From assembly GCF_963678635.1 (NCBI RefSeq), contig NC_087070.1:1542512-1606511 (forward strand): a stretch of DNA of 64,000 bases. The letters run 5' to 3'. Source of the DNA: Symsagittifera roscoffensis (lineage: Eukaryota > Xenacoelomorpha > Acoela > Convolutidae). The translations under genes and the position numbers were made by a program. Shown piece by piece: positions 11,801 through 21,011 of the stretch. Positions within the stretch are counted from its first letter, which is position 1. Each line of letters begins with the position of its first letter. Below the pieces are notes generated by a model. The model saw only the letters and a list, made by a program, of their open reading frames with translations, was not told the DNA's origin and made no database searches.

Positions 11801-14072
11801 GATGGGATGCTCTCTTTTTTATTGCTATTTTCCTTAATTGTGGTGTTAAGGTCATCATTAAGATTTCTGTCATCTTTGTGTTTTTATAGTCATGTGTATT
11901 TAGTGAATATGCTTTTCGAACTAGTGTTTCGATTCGTACTGCTATTTGCTTGATGGTTTCGTTTGGTAATCTACGAATTTCATTACATAAAACTCTTTGT
12001 TGTTGTTTGTTTCTTTCGGAGTCAAACATTTTTGAAAATTCTTGTGTAAATCTTTTCCAGTTTGATTTTATTTCTAGAGGTAGTACTGAAAACCATTTTT
12101 GGGCTGCGCCATCTAAGGTTGTTTGTATCAACGCTGTGCGTCGATGTATCCAGTTTTGATGTAGTGGCGTGTTAATTGGTTCAGGTCCTATATTTAAAAT
12201 CAAATTTGCTGTTACTGCATTTAAGTAATCTTCTACAGAGTATTCAGGGTCTGTTCCTGTGAAGACCATTAAAGGTTTATTTGATGTTATCGATGATCCA
12301 CCCATAAGGTATGGATTCATTGTCATTTGTAATGATTCTGCTGCGTTTGGCATTTGAGAAAAATTTGAAAGTTGGTTTCTTGTTATTTCATGTTGTTGAA
12401 GATAATATGGGAGTGGTATTTCATTTTGCATTTGTGATGGTTGATACGAGTGTGCAGTCATTGGATTTTGTTGTTGAATTGGTTGAAAAGATTGTGTATT
12501 AGTTGGATTTTGTTGTTGAATTGGTTGTTGATGTTGTGCATCTATCGGTTGTGGAGAAAAATTTCTATGATTTGTACGTGTTTTCTGTATTCCTTGTCTA
12601 CGATATTCTTGAGTATTTTGTGTAAATATATCTGGTTGTAAGAAGTCATCATCTGAGGATAAATAATCCATTTGATAAGATGTTTGTTTTTTATTTTTAT
12701 TTTGTTGAAAAAATGGGTAATTTTCACTGCGATCCTGTGGAGGATTTGGTTGAAAATTTTTGGAATTATATTGGGCCGTTGGGTTATCCCAGTTTCGAGG
12801 TTTTGTATATTGATTAAAATTCCTTTGTGGTTGATAATTTGTTTTTGATGGATGTGTATAATTATAATTATGGTCTGCAAAGTTGTTTCTAGTGAATGTT
12901 TTGCGTGTTTTTGATGGTATTGTCATGGGTCTGTATGTTTGGTAATCCATATGTGAATATTTAGGGGCAACCGAAGGTTTAACGGTTGATTGTAAGGTTA
13001 CCTGTGTTTGTGAAGGATTTGTATTTCTTGGTGTTGTTAAATTTGGGCGTATTGGTGAAATACTTTGTTGTGTAGTTGTTGTGTGTACAATTTCTTCATT
13101 TATGAAGTGTGATGGTGTCTGGATATCTTGTTGAGTAAGATTCCTAGTTCCATTGAGGTTTTCGTTGTGTATGACTGTAGAGTTTAAACTATTATTTTGT
13201 GTATCGGGTAAAAATGTATTATAGTTTAATGGTGTTGCATCAATTGTTAATGGTATTACTCTTACGTAATCTCTTATGTAAGATATTGTACCTATTGCTT
13301 GACTTGAGATTGATTGTGGAAAGCTTATAAATGCGGGATGAGACCATTCGGGGTCCCAAACATAATCTGATTGTTCTGTGATAGCGGTATCATCGTTCGA
13401 ATTTTGGGGTCTAAAATTTTTTCTTGCTTGTGCAATTAAATCAATATTGTGTGTGAAATAATCTATTATGAACCATGCCAAAATTTTTTGTAAATCGTGT
13501 TTGGTATGTTGTGAAACGTCGTCTTTCGTGAAATTTTCTTTAATGATGTTTAAATAACTAGAGAGTAGTGTAATTTCATGTCGTACTTTCAAATGTTTGG
13601 ATGTTTCTGTCGGTGAGACATTTGTTAGTGGGAGTTCATTTTCTAATATCGAAATATAACTATATATTATTGCGAAAACTTCATTGGTGAATATGGAGTT
13701 TGCTCTTTGTGAGTTATGGTATTGGATGCTTTTTATATATTCTGAAAAAACTTTTGAAAATTCTAAATCAAGATCGTCTGTTTGTATAGTATATGTTCTA
13801 TTATTATGGTTTGGGGAAGTGAACTCTATGGAGTAGATTCCATACTGTTGTGTTATGTTGCATATATCTTTTAAGTAGTGGTCTATGATTTGTCTTTTGA
13901 TTTTTACATCTGGGAACTCTGTTTTACATGGACTGATTCCGGGTTCAAATAAGTTTACGAGTAAATTTTGACAAAATATGTGTTGTCCTCTATCAGTATC
14001 TGCATCTACTATAAAAGGAAAGATTTCATCGTCATCTGGAGTTTCGTCACCTGGGGTGTGTGTTGAACTCAT
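5850..14072 (-). CDS. gag-pol: Gag-Pol polyprotein of a Ty3/gypsy-type retroelement, 2,740 aa in one frame
   Basis: Starts at ATG 14072..14070. In order: a Gln/Asn/Ser-rich N-terminal extension of about 590 residues; a retrotransposon capsid domain (about 600-800); one CCHC zinc knuckle of form CX2CX4HX4C (about 841-855); an Arg/Asn/Tyr/Ser-rich tract; an aspartic protease with DSGA (about 1227); reverse transcriptase with a YLDD active site (about 1735); RNase H beginning around the DAS motif (about 1882); an HHCC zinc domain (about 2254-2290); and an integrase core with D about 2320, D about 2380 and E about 2416 at exact DD35E spacing. The order PR-RT-RH-IN is diagnostic of Ty3/gypsy rather than Ty1/copia. 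The protein is far longer than usual gypsy polyproteins, mainly because of the Gag extension, and has no gag-pol frameshift. No internal stop is present, so the copy may be young. Confidence 0.95.
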   Translation of the reverse strand: MSSTHTPGDETPDDDEIFPFIVDADTDRGQHIFCQNLLVNLFEPGISPCKTEFPDVKIKRQIIDHYLKDICNITQQYGIYSIEFTSPNHNNRTYTIQTDDLDLEFSKVFSEYIKSIQYHNSQRANSIFTNEVFAIIYSYISILENELPLTNVSPTETSKHLKVRHEITLLSSYLNIIKENFTKDDVSQHTKHDLQKILAWFIIDYFTHNIDLIAQARKNFRPQNSNDDTAITEQSDYVWDPEWSHPAFISFPQSISSQAIGTISYIRDYVRVIPLTIDATPLNYNTFLPDTQNNSLNSTVIHNENLNGTRNLTQQDIQTPSHFINEEIVHTTTTQQSISPIRPNLTTPRNTNPSQTQVTLQSTVKPSVAPKYSHMDYQTYRPMTIPSKTRKTFTRNNFADHNYNYTHPSKTNYQPQRNFNQYTKPRNWDNPTAQYNSKNFQPNPPQDRSENYPFFQQNKNKKQTSYQMDYLSSDDDFLQPDIFTQNTQEYRRQGIQKTRTNHRNFSPQPIDAQHQQPIQQQNPTNTQSFQPIQQQNPMTAHSYQPSQMQNEIPLPYYLQQHEITRNQLSNFSQMPNAAESLQMTMNPYLMGGSSITSNKPLMVFTGTDPEYSVEDYLNAVTANLILNIGPEPINTPLHQNWIHRRTALIQTTLDGAAQKWFSVLPLEIKSNWKRFTQEFSKMFDSERNKQQQRVLCNEIRRLPNETIKQIAVRIETLVRKAYSLNTHDYKNTKMTEILMMTLTPQLRKIAIKKRASHPSSIREPDLDFRKLVDKLEQAEITMKLEETENLKLQYVNKIETTSTNINNIQESETDLVEKITEILNIYEKNPNFKGKPSFKKWCNYCRRYGHSISECRQKQQDSQNKPQKYKEPNKSFYQYMKKDQNLPNKTVHSNNSSGKPLPNNTNYTRNQSPYNSSYRGRSPERRNTYNPSQNHYNRPNSRNNYSRSNSNTQRFVSRSNSQSRNNYYPNNQSRNSSYNRNRNYSYNRNRSYSNNRNQNYPNNRSRNNSYNRSNYNRPNNNYQNRSRNNSQNRHPSYNNRYRNYSQSPHRNNNNYNNSNNRHRSSTPKHQRQINQVQANPETTSDPPGIDNTVTDTLQLNQINCTSSDSESDTENTLAINMIKVENDYESVIYEQPFPSNIYENQSEFLQNNYTTPINSTPTTQETNEINTTNQTNKNTKTKCLNTNHIYQNIQKEQPKEKIWTIPFLLESPRNKEFQPPDLEIDFLIDSGAESNIINIPTWNEIKTLHPKLTPLETSSKLATAQGSTLINYGKIQLFLLPTRTMEQSKILNKPFKQIFHITDIKYNIIGIPFISKYIPTINILNSKILIKDKYTKTKETSLTFFQRLNKQPPFFSKFYPIFNQQRKHLKPLSGNIYNFSIKQVHQYDKEQNKQKFYMSDFEFKPIHKFFKITISSIKYLKNSNSDIISSHVYNNTPYQVTLPLGLLGYCETNATISPIHEKAYRVNNILQLLDICQSTILNEELSINNIISNENRNTDYFTKTPYFKPTFNISNYTEDQQKFLTMFNFQHSQITQDEFEKLAKQLIKYSSVYATSKFDVGKISSSLHLPLKPDAVFKKQRASKVPIHLHDKVNRLLDILEQYNIISPVNKEEQPKGNTFINPVIILAKGESLKIVLDARYLNSLIDESKCNWPIEPIQVILTKINGKYFTTADMNSAYNQMPLDEQSRRLTQFVIGNQQYEFNRLFYGISIGPAAFSAFMSKIFRPLILKKNAITYLDDVFMQSQTKDEMFSVLEKYHQILQNENLKAAPDKSHFFLTRVKFLGHNIERKTITPLKSRIDAIQKLQPPTNKKKIQEFLGMLNFLSKYVYKMQLYLRPFYNILRQQNNFEWNTEHQARFEEIKKLLTEQISNTIPDSNQPFYAMCDASNFGIGAALLQSHNGTNKMNLISANSRLFTQAELRLSTLMRECTAIIYTLTEYEFLILGSKHPTVLFTDHKPIIFLFTQKSNPNHRVYRFQLILMKFPNLHIVWTAGKNLALPDTLSRNTPPELLTRKTTVEIPKNIKFYLAENETSPRLECKYAVKTDIEQSQINNLQHFPLYLDCQNNHYEVDLLGTSTFKPIPYSQWIKSNTQQKRTKQHPPKKDHFPLIEKEDLTDKINLSGPQTNDSKYTINQVFDLHDPLDTIPLSKLEIENIFLPPTETITISTLKQYQNLDPIIRQLKSWHKYKTKPIKADSTILGNKTLLRYFRKFNNTTINENTDLLEYNLNESTVPCLPLSMILIAFNISHTQNIKGHSGSEKTYSNFIQNFYFPNAPIWIKVLCNDCIVCQLNKPYPNQKQIAQKQDFKGQSLYFNHRISFDTKGPISPSSEGNSYIMVIVDAFTHYVALNPVPHCNAYYAYTTLYEHWIAKFGLPEILVTDNGTEFINNEIITLCHLYNIKHKPRTSHAPWTNGLVEGMNRSLQEYLRCIINGNDTKYTEWSADVKLFPLAYNSQITTTLGMSPYEMVFNQKPRKPIMFTANSHKNAQGYCQPTKDSICYNLPLHTHDEDHFHHPQILKLASGTHTEWILNRDKKHNEIYQKITKKLLQRQNINEQINSRFTPASDLKIGTFVLIPNFNTQKGISKKLQPLRKGPYQIIAKPTDVTYKITDSNKKEIVQHRNNLLPYYPKEYALRELTQLYSFTGLKIIQNEPHLKNTEQNDNPTENQNTKPTATKNNTQNHKESPKQRKNRKMTEQIIPQEEIDKSEHRKTTRLRNQPRKNYKMFIPQSKILKKVEFKK

Positions 14073-14514
14073 TTTTCCGTTCGATGACTGTTAATATGTA
14101 ATTATTAATGTGTCGAATTGGTTGATTCCAATTGTATAAATGTACTGGTTTGTGTTTATACTGTTTTTTTATTCTTCTTTTTCCTCTTTGTGATGAATTT
14201 GAAGTTGTTTCTGAGTCAGAAAAATATAATTGATCGTGTTGTGGGTAATTTTTATCTATTGATTCTTTTAGTTTGTAAAGTTCGTCTAAACTGTTGGTTT
14301 CTGATTCTGAAAATGCGTTTCGATTTTTTGAAAATCTTTTTCGTGTTATTTGTCTTTGTTTAGTTATTATTTTTCTCTTTAGTGTTTGTCGTTTTGTTCG
14401 AATGTATCCAACTGTTTGTGTATGAGGTGTGATTACAAGGTCGTATTTTTTGTTATCTATTTCACAATTGTGTAAAATGATTGTTTGTTTATTTCCTAGG
14501 TTTTTAAATGACAT
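14047..14514 (-). CDS. Basic 155-aa ORF preceding gag-pol
   Basis: Begins at ATG 14514..14512 and overlaps the gag-pol start by 26 bp in another frame. It is rich in Lys and Arg, with several basic clusters that could serve as nuclear or RNA-binding signals, and has an acidic Ser-rich stretch in the middle. No family is recognised. Its position at the 5' end, and the overlap with the Gag ATG, resemble a small accessory gene or an upstream ORF read before re-initiation at gag. It shares the strand bias of the element. Confidence 0.5.
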   Translation of the reverse strand: MSFKNLGNKQTIILHNCEIDNKKYDLVITPHTQTVGYIRTKRQTLKRKIITKQRQITRKRFSKNRNAFSESETNSLDELYKLKESIDKNYPQHDQLYFSDSETTSNSSQRGKRRIKKQYKHKPVHLYNWNQPIRHINNYILTVIERKNEFNTHPR

Positions 14515-15444
14515 AAGGTTTAGAATGACGGATGCAAAGGTTGTTAAATGATTTCTATTTTCCTAAACTGTTAGTTCTTACGATTTTTTGGTTAGCTTAA
14601 CCTGGGTCTTTTTGTTCAGGGTTGGAGAGAAAAGTATATCGATTCCGAAGAATGATTTTTACTTTCTCGTGACTAGTATAAGCTAAGGTGTTAACTTACT
14701 TAATCTTACTTAGGGGTAGTGATTGTGTTCAAGGGTTGGAGAATAGTAAATCGATCCACAAGGTTCAGGTATAATTAGAACGCGAGTAGTTCGTTAGATA
14801 CTATTTTAAACTTACTAAGTCTAAGATTTATCCTGGGTCTGGTAAGAGGGGGGGTCAAGTGAAGGATGATTAACCGAAGTTCTTCACTGTTTATCCTAAT
14901 TTGAATGATTAGTTTTGTGTAAAAATTTCTATTAGTCTTGGGTCTTTAGAAAGGGTTGGGTAGTGAATCGACGTTTGAGGTCGTTAGACACTAATTAAGT
15001 GGGTGGGGGAGAACAAAGTTGTTCTGTTTGATCCAAGGATAAGCCTTGATGATCAAATTTGAAATTTAATTAAGTAGAAAATGATTTAAGATCCAAGGAT
15101 AAGCCTTGATGATCTGGTTTTAAAATTAAGTGACTTTAAGTTTTAATAAAGTTTTAAATTTGTGTAAAGGAAAGATTTAGTGTTTTGATGATATTAGTGA
15201 GTTGATGATTGCTGTTATGTTTTAGATGATGAAGCTGGAACAGCAAGATGATTTATGATTACTAACCATTTATTGTCATGCTACTAATTTTTATTTTTAT
15301 TTTCCAATAAATATTTTTCAAACATGTTTTGTATAATACTGCAGAGTTTTAGGAAAACGATCTTAGATCTTTTTATCAATCGTTATTGTATAATATTAAT
15401 TTTGTTTAGCGCCTGAAATGATTTTGAAGATTAACTTCGAGGTT
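14515..15444 (-). other. 5' leader of the retroelement with short degenerate repeats
   Basis: No gene is seen. The plus strand repeats a motif around 'cctgggtctt ... agggttgg' several times between about 14,600 and 14,960. Such repeats could fold into a structured leader (packaging signal or IRES), which is inference only. Confidence 0.4.
15030..15114. repeat. 25-bp perfect direct repeat in the leader
   Basis: The same 25 bases, starting GATCCAAGGATAAGCC, occur at 15030..15054 and 15090..15114, exactly 60 bp apart. Each copy starts and ends with GATC. They lie in the retroelement leader. Confidence 0.85.
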
Positions 15445-15678
15445 TTATGTTTGCAAATGGAAATCTAAATTCATTGCAAGTAGTATTCGAAATATAAAAG
15501 TTTGTTCTGGCTTTTGCCGAACTATCATATAACTATACGGCAAGTTTCTACTTTGTCGTATGTCGTCTTTGGTTCGATGTCTTCTTCCAATTCCGGGTAG
15601 TTCTATTATGGTTCGGAATATTGGCTCTGATCTATTGAGTCGGAGAGACATTTCAATTAAATTATTGTCGTATAACAT
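15445..15678 (-). CDS. Possible 77-aa leader ORF
   Basis: A basic 77-aa frame begins at ATG 15678..15676, about 80 bp inside the candidate primer-binding site. It could be a first exon or an upstream ORF of the retroelement, or chance. No family is recognised, and there is no overlap with the other ORFs. Confidence 0.25.
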   Translation of the reverse strand: MLYDNNLIEMSLRLNRSEPIFRTIIELPGIGRRHRTKDDIRQSRNLPYSYMIVRQKPEQTFIFRILLAMNLDFHLQT

Positions 15679-15754
15679 TTTGTAAATGTTTTTGTCTAAT
15701 TTCTAATCTATTTTTGGTTAATTCTAATCTAGTAAGGTCTTGTTCGAGACTTAT

Positions 15755-15764
15755 GGTCGCACCA
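15755..15764 (-). promoter_or_regulatory. Candidate primer-binding site
   Basis: On the minus strand TGGTGCGACC starts with TGG, the complement of a tRNA CCA end, and lies two bases after a CA that could end the 5' LTR. The tRNA is not identified, so this is a positional guess supported by gag lying downstream on the same strand. Confidence 0.3.
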
Positions 15765-15766
15765 GA

Positions 15767-16210
15767 TGAGTTAGGACCGAAGTGTAACTCATAGAGTAAT
15801 TTCGGATAGGGTACACCGTCTGCTCGTCACGCTATCTTATTTTCGGCCGGATAGATTCGTGCAACTTCTTAGTCTAATACCGATCCTAATCTTACTCTTA
15901 TACTATCTAGTCTCAGGTTGTTTAACTAGTCTCTGCTAGGCTCAATAGATCTAGGGTATACTGGTTTATTGCGGCTGCTGAAGTGCTCGGGAGAGTCCAA
16001 CTAATTTCTAAGTTAAATTCAAATCTCTCTGGTGCTGAAATTACAAGTAACTTCAGCACTTACAAATAAGTGGGTTGTTAGTTAGATGGATCATGATTGG
16101 TTAATATTAAATACTTTACATTGGTAAAACATTTAATTTATCCAATCATAAAATGTAGTTTAGATCAGGTTCCAAAACTGACCATTCAATATTACAAAAT
16201 CGCAAAATTA
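15767..16210 (-). repeat. Candidate 5' LTR (boundaries uncertain)
   Basis: The region upstream of the candidate primer-binding site on the minus strand carries an AATAAA signal at 15970..15965 and is where the plus-strand T/G bias of the element fades. The other LTR would lie left of the window, so no pairwise comparison is possible. The outer end is only an estimate. Confidence 0.3.
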
Positions 16211-16790
16211 AGAAATTTGGGTTGAATCAGTGAAAAGACCCCCCTAATGCTCTTGGAACGCAAATGTTGAGTAGGAAAACATGTTTTTGTTTTTTTATTG
16301 CAATGCACTAGCTAACTTTGATTAATTTTTTGCAATGTTTGCATTCCTTCCATTTGCAAGATTATTCAAGATGGTCTTATTAAGTACTTTCACTTTTTTG
16401 TGCAGATTTTTTTATGTTCAGTGGGTGTTATAGTTTCTGTGAGTCTCTAGCAAATGTTTTGCATAACCTCACTATAGCGTTTACTGAAATATTTTTCCTC
16501 GAACAAGACGAGGGATACATGGGGATAGGCGCGAGTGCATGAAAATCAAAGTTTTGAAGTTTTTTTTTAAATTTTTAAAAATAATAGTGGGATTGGAGTT
16601 ATGCTTCGAAAAATTGTTCAAATAAAAAAAATGAAAAGCTTTTACTGCTAAATGTTCTAAATAAAATTAGAATACTGAAAAATCAAAGTCTGTAAATTCA
16701 AATTTTAGCTCGAAATGCATAGGACAAATGTTCTATCAGAAAAATTTTAGATAGTCAAGAGAACGCAAACGCTTGCAGAAACCTTGCAAA
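16211..16790. other. AT-rich intronic sequence, nothing recognised
   Basis: No exon, repeat or RNA gene is evident between the retroelement side and the duplicated block. Confidence 0.5.
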
Positions 16791-17396
16791 AATCTTGAAG
16801 GCTTGCATTCCAAATTGCAGTTTACGTTTCCATCTTTTCGACGAATTCTGAAAACTTTTCGTTTCAAAATATTAAGGAAATCCAACTTATCGTTTTTACC
16901 CTTTCGATAGGCATCATAATCAAATAGTTATTCAAAACTGCGATCACTCATTGGGAGATGCAATGAGCTCAATAATGCAACCTTTTCTTTTTGCATAAGT
17001 AGCGCAGCAGTTTTATGTGGATTCAAAAAACATTCCAAAACTTGACCTCCAAACTCAACCAAATTCAGAATGAAGTTGAAAAAAAACTTACGCTTAAGTG
17101 TCACGTTCACTAATTGTTTTTGTAAGCAACCTCTTAGAAGCAAGCTACCCATGGCTCAAAATTACTCAAGAATGAAGCAAATTATAAGCAACCGTGAGGG
17201 TTGAAGAAAAACACAGTTAAAGTTTTTATGGAAAAATCTCTGTGGAGCTACGTGACAATCTCCCCAGCTATGGTATCTACTACAGAATCTTAACTTCTAT
17301 AAATAAAAAAGTAAATTAGCACTAAGAATTTTGGTATTAAAATTTGAATTTTGCTGCATTCTGATTGCTCAAATATTCGTCTTAGTAAATCTACCT

Positions 17397-17436
17397 AACA
17401 ATCTCCGTCCCTTGTTTTGAAACAGGGGAGATTGTT
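17397..17436. repeat. 10-bp stem hairpin in the copy-1-specific segment
   Basis: AACAATCTCC (17397..17406) and GGAGATTGTT (17427..17436) form a perfect stem around a 20-base loop. It may be part of a small transposon remnant. Confidence 0.6.
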
Positions 17437-17525
17437 AAGTAGATCTACCTCCGCAATTTCACTTCCAATTAAGCAGTAAAGTCCCAACTTCTAGCCAGAA
17501 AATCAAAGTTAAACTCTTTTAGGGG

Positions 17526-18140
17526 ACTAGGTCTTTTACCAGACCGACCTTTTACCAAAATACAATGCAATAATTCAATTAAGACAAATTTAAATTACTG
17601 GAAGATTCGAAAAAGAAGCGGTTAGAATAGGTGGAATCCCTCATACGCGAAGGACTGAATGCGCGAAAATAAAAATCAGTCAATCAGATTTCAGTAATCT
17701 AAAATTTGGAAAGAAAGTAAACATTTCGAGGGACTGGAGTATTGATATTGGCCGTATATAAAAACTGCAGAAATAAGCAAAATTTTCAAATTGTCATTGA
17801 CCGACTCAAAATTGGGAAAATTTTATATTTCAAGGGTTTCGTAATGAAAGAAGCTAAATATTGCTTCATTTAATTCATTTAAATTGAATGGCAATTGCTT
17901 CTTTTTAAAAATTGACTTTCGGCTAAATTTGTGTTCGATCTTCCGCTCACGAGTTTTTTCGCTCATTCGGTCCTTCGCGCATGAGAATAGCCCCCGTTAG
18001 AATAAACAAAACTTTGCTGAGAAACCATTGTCTTTAACCAAACTAAACGGCGTCATTACATCTGTCATTCAAATTTGTTTATCGAGTCTGGTAAAAGGTC
18101 CATGTTATAAGTTTTCTGGTAAAAGGTCGGCCCCCCATTT
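17526..18140. mobile_element. Fold-back (long inverted repeat) element remnant
   Basis: The left arm (about 17526-17680) and right arm (about 17945-18140) are imperfect inverse complements. Both contain paired 'GGTAAAAGG'-type motifs and a stretch around 'gcgaaggac..gaatg'. This is a hairpin-like non-autonomous DNA element. Its right arm is the start of block B and is therefore duplicated. Confidence 0.5.
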
Positions 18141-18521
18141 TTAGACAGACACTGCAGTACAACATTTTTCATCCTATAATTTTATGATAAGCAAATGACT
18201 AGCACTTTTTCGTTGTATGAACGTGCGCGACTAACATCAACTCCTCATCAGCAAACTACTAATTTTTAAGCTTGGTTTTAAGTTTTCGTGTTTAGCCAAA
18301 AACTAATAGCCAAAAAATCTTTCTCAATTAAAAAACAAACAGATTGAGTGGTAAATATCCCACATATAAACTGTTTTTGGAGATCGCAATGTGAAATATT
18401 ATTGTAATTTCACGTACAATTATTTAACTAACTTTTTAACTTTTGTGTACGATTAAAGACAAAATATAAGTGCTTGTAAATCATGTCCTGTTTTTTGTCA
18501 GACTTTAAACTTTAAACGACA

Positions 18522-19505
18522 AATCTTGAAGGCTTGCATTCCAAATTGCAGTTTACGTTTCCATCTTTTCGACGAATTCTGAAAACTTTTCGTTTCAAAA
18601 TATTAAGGAAATCCAACTTATCGTTTTTACCCTTTCGATAGGCATCATAATCAAATAGTTATTCAAAACTGCGATCACTCATTGGGAGATGCAATGAGCT
18701 CAATAATGCAACCTTTTCTTTTTGCATAAGTAGCGCAGCAGTTTTATGTGGATTCAAAAAACATTCCAAAACTTGACCTCCAAACTCAACCAAATTCAGA
18801 ATGAAGTTGAAAAAAAACTTACGCTTAAGTGTCACGTTCACTAATTGTTTTTGTAAGCAACCTCTTAGAAGCAAGCTAACCCTGGCTCAAAATTACTCAA
18901 GAATGAAGCAAATTATAAGCAACCGTGAGGCAACGAGTTTTTTCGCTCATTCGGTCCTTCGCGCATGAGAATAGCCCCCGTTAGAATAAACAAAACTTTG
19001 CTGAGAAACCATTGTCTTTAACCAAACTAAACGGCGTCATTACATCTGTCATTCAAATTTGTTTATCGAGTCTGGTAAAAGGTCCATGTTATAAGTTTTC
19101 TGGTAAAAGGTCGGCCCCCCATTTTTAGACAGACATTGCAGTACAACATTTTTCATCCTATAATTTTATGATTAGCAAATGACTAGCACTTTTTCGTTGT
19201 ATGAACGTGCGCGACTAACATCAACTCCTCATCAGCAAACTACTAATTTTTAAGCTTGGTTTTAAGTTTTCGTGTTTAGCCAAAAACTAATAGCCAAAAA
19301 ATTTTTCTCAATTAAAAAACCAACAGATTGAGTGGTAAATATCCCACATATAAACTGTTTTTGGAGATCGCAATGTGAAATATTATTGTAATTTCACGTA
19401 CAATTATTTAACTAACTTTTTAACTTTTGTGTACGATTAAAGACAAAATATAAGTGCTTGTAAATCATATCCTGTTTTTTGTCAGACTTTAAACTTTAAA
19501 CGACA
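18522..19505. repeat. Tandem duplication, copy 2 (A'-B')
   Basis: A' (18522..18930) joins B' (18933..19505) directly, without the 749-bp segment of copy 1. Both blocks keep the same lengths as in copy 1 (409 and 573 bp). Confidence 0.9.
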
Positions 19506-20438
19506 AAAATATGAGTTTTGACTCCAAACAAAACGAACGTTTTGATTTTCGTTTCTTTTGTATAAAAAACTTTAAAAAGTTTGCTTGTGCCTAGAAAAAA
19601 GTTCGCGTCTCAAAGCACAGAACATGGCAAATTTACCTCCAAATTTAGATTTCGTTTTTTGAAAAATTGTTGGTCATAAATTTCTTAGTATAGAAGTGTA
19701 CGACTACCATTTTTTTACGAAGAAAATTTCAAATTTTTTCCGTAGTTTTTAGTCTTTAAACTTAGTTTCAATGCAGTTAAAATTTGTGTATCAACTATGA
19801 ACTCATAATTAATTTTCAAACTATTTGTAGATGAAAAAAAACTATTTTTTGAAAAAACACAGCTAGTCATACAATTTCGAAAGAATGAAAATTTAAGACT
19901 AGCATTTTTCATGAGCTCCATATATGAAAATATTTGACCAGCATTTTTCTGTTGTGTAGAGCAGCCCGAGCATTGTTTTTCCAAGACTCCAGCCATTTTA
20001 TAAAATGCCTTGTGGAATGATTTTAATCTTAACTACATACATGTACACAATTTCAGATAACAAGCAAATATTAAGGAGCATAACGAGCCTCATCATCAAG
20101 TAATTCGACAAACAGCTGAGCCTTAAGCTGACTATCAGTTGATTATAATAAGAATGGGAACCTTGAAAAGAATTGGACCTTGTTAACAGTTATCTCCACC
20201 CAGGATGCTAGTAGAGGATTTTAAACCCTAGGAAGAAATATTTCAACAATAAAGAGTATGTGCGTCAATAGTAAAAGCCTATATGGCGAGACAGTTAAAA
20301 AGTCCCATTATTGCTTTTTATAACTCGCATTTTGAAATCAACTGCAAATCCATTCATGAAAAAAAGTTTGGGTAGTTTTGTGTTCAATTTATGTTGCAAT
20401 TATGGATGAGAAATTGTTTTGTTAGTGATCTTTGTTAC
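19506..20438 (-). other. Intronic sequence, nothing recognised
   Basis: AT-rich sequence 3' of the last visible exon on the minus strand. No further FN3 exon was found between here and the retroelement. Confidence 0.5.
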
Positions 20439-20541
20439 CTGGAGATATGTGACAGAGGGATGCGGAGGAGTTGACGACTGTGAGTCGGGCCGAGTGGTCT
20501 CTGTGCTGTGGGGACGACTCCCGGAACGACACCTCGTAGCG
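20439..20541 (-). CDS. Host adhesion-type gene, exon 9 seen (FN3 domain 4, second half)
   Basis: The acceptor 'ttgcag' precedes 20541 and the donor 'CCAG|GTAACA' follows 20439. The 103-bp exon joins exon 21012-21211 in phase 0. It continues the FN3 C-strand: a Tyr-Glu-Val-Ser-Phe-Arg segment, as in the FN3 'Y.v.yr' motif. It leaves phase 1, so the domain must finish in an exon beyond the left edge or hidden under the retroelement. No such exon was seen in 1-20,438. Confidence 0.85.
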
Positions 20542-21011
20542 CTGCAACATAACTAATTTTTGGAACGAATATTCAGTGAAATCCAGCTATGCTTGATTTC
20601 CTTTAAGATCTTGATTTCTTTTATATGAGTCGAACAGCTTTTTTGTTCGGATATCAAGATTTACGCTATGATAAAACTTCGGTTTCGGATCAGTAGCGTT
20701 TTTATGGCTTTCCAACACCATTTAGGTTTTAAATGTACAGTTAGATTTTCAGTTCACTGTAGCTAAAAATTGATATGAGAAGAACTTAGATGCAGTGGTC
20801 AAAAGACCGAATGATCAAACTTTTTCAACCAATCAACGTCATTTAAACTGTCCGAAACTGACTGATTTTCACTCTTTGGAGTTTCATTCATTATAATTTC
20901 ACTTAAACTTCTTTCGATTTTAAAAAAACTGGATTTTGATTGGCTAGCATGGTTTCTGAGCATCCTTGCATTATTAATGCATTATTCATGAATGATTTTC
21001 ACTTGAAATAC

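Larger units (their letters stand above)
16791..18521. repeat. Tandem duplication, copy 1 (A-u-B)
   Basis: Block A (16791..17199) and block B (17949..18521) reappear almost unchanged at 18522..18930 and 18933..19505. In this copy they are separated by a 749-bp segment (17200..17948) absent from copy 2. The few differences seen between copies indicate a recent event or an assembly artefact. No gene is present. Confidence 0.9.

Noticed and set aside
15738-15764. tRNA-like 3' end ending in CCA
   Set aside because: The T-arm does not pair and no full cloverleaf surrounds it; treated only as a weak primer-binding-site hint.
16928-17152. 74-aa frame duplicated at 18659-18874
   Set aside because: Conservation is explained by the recent DNA duplication, and no domain is visible.
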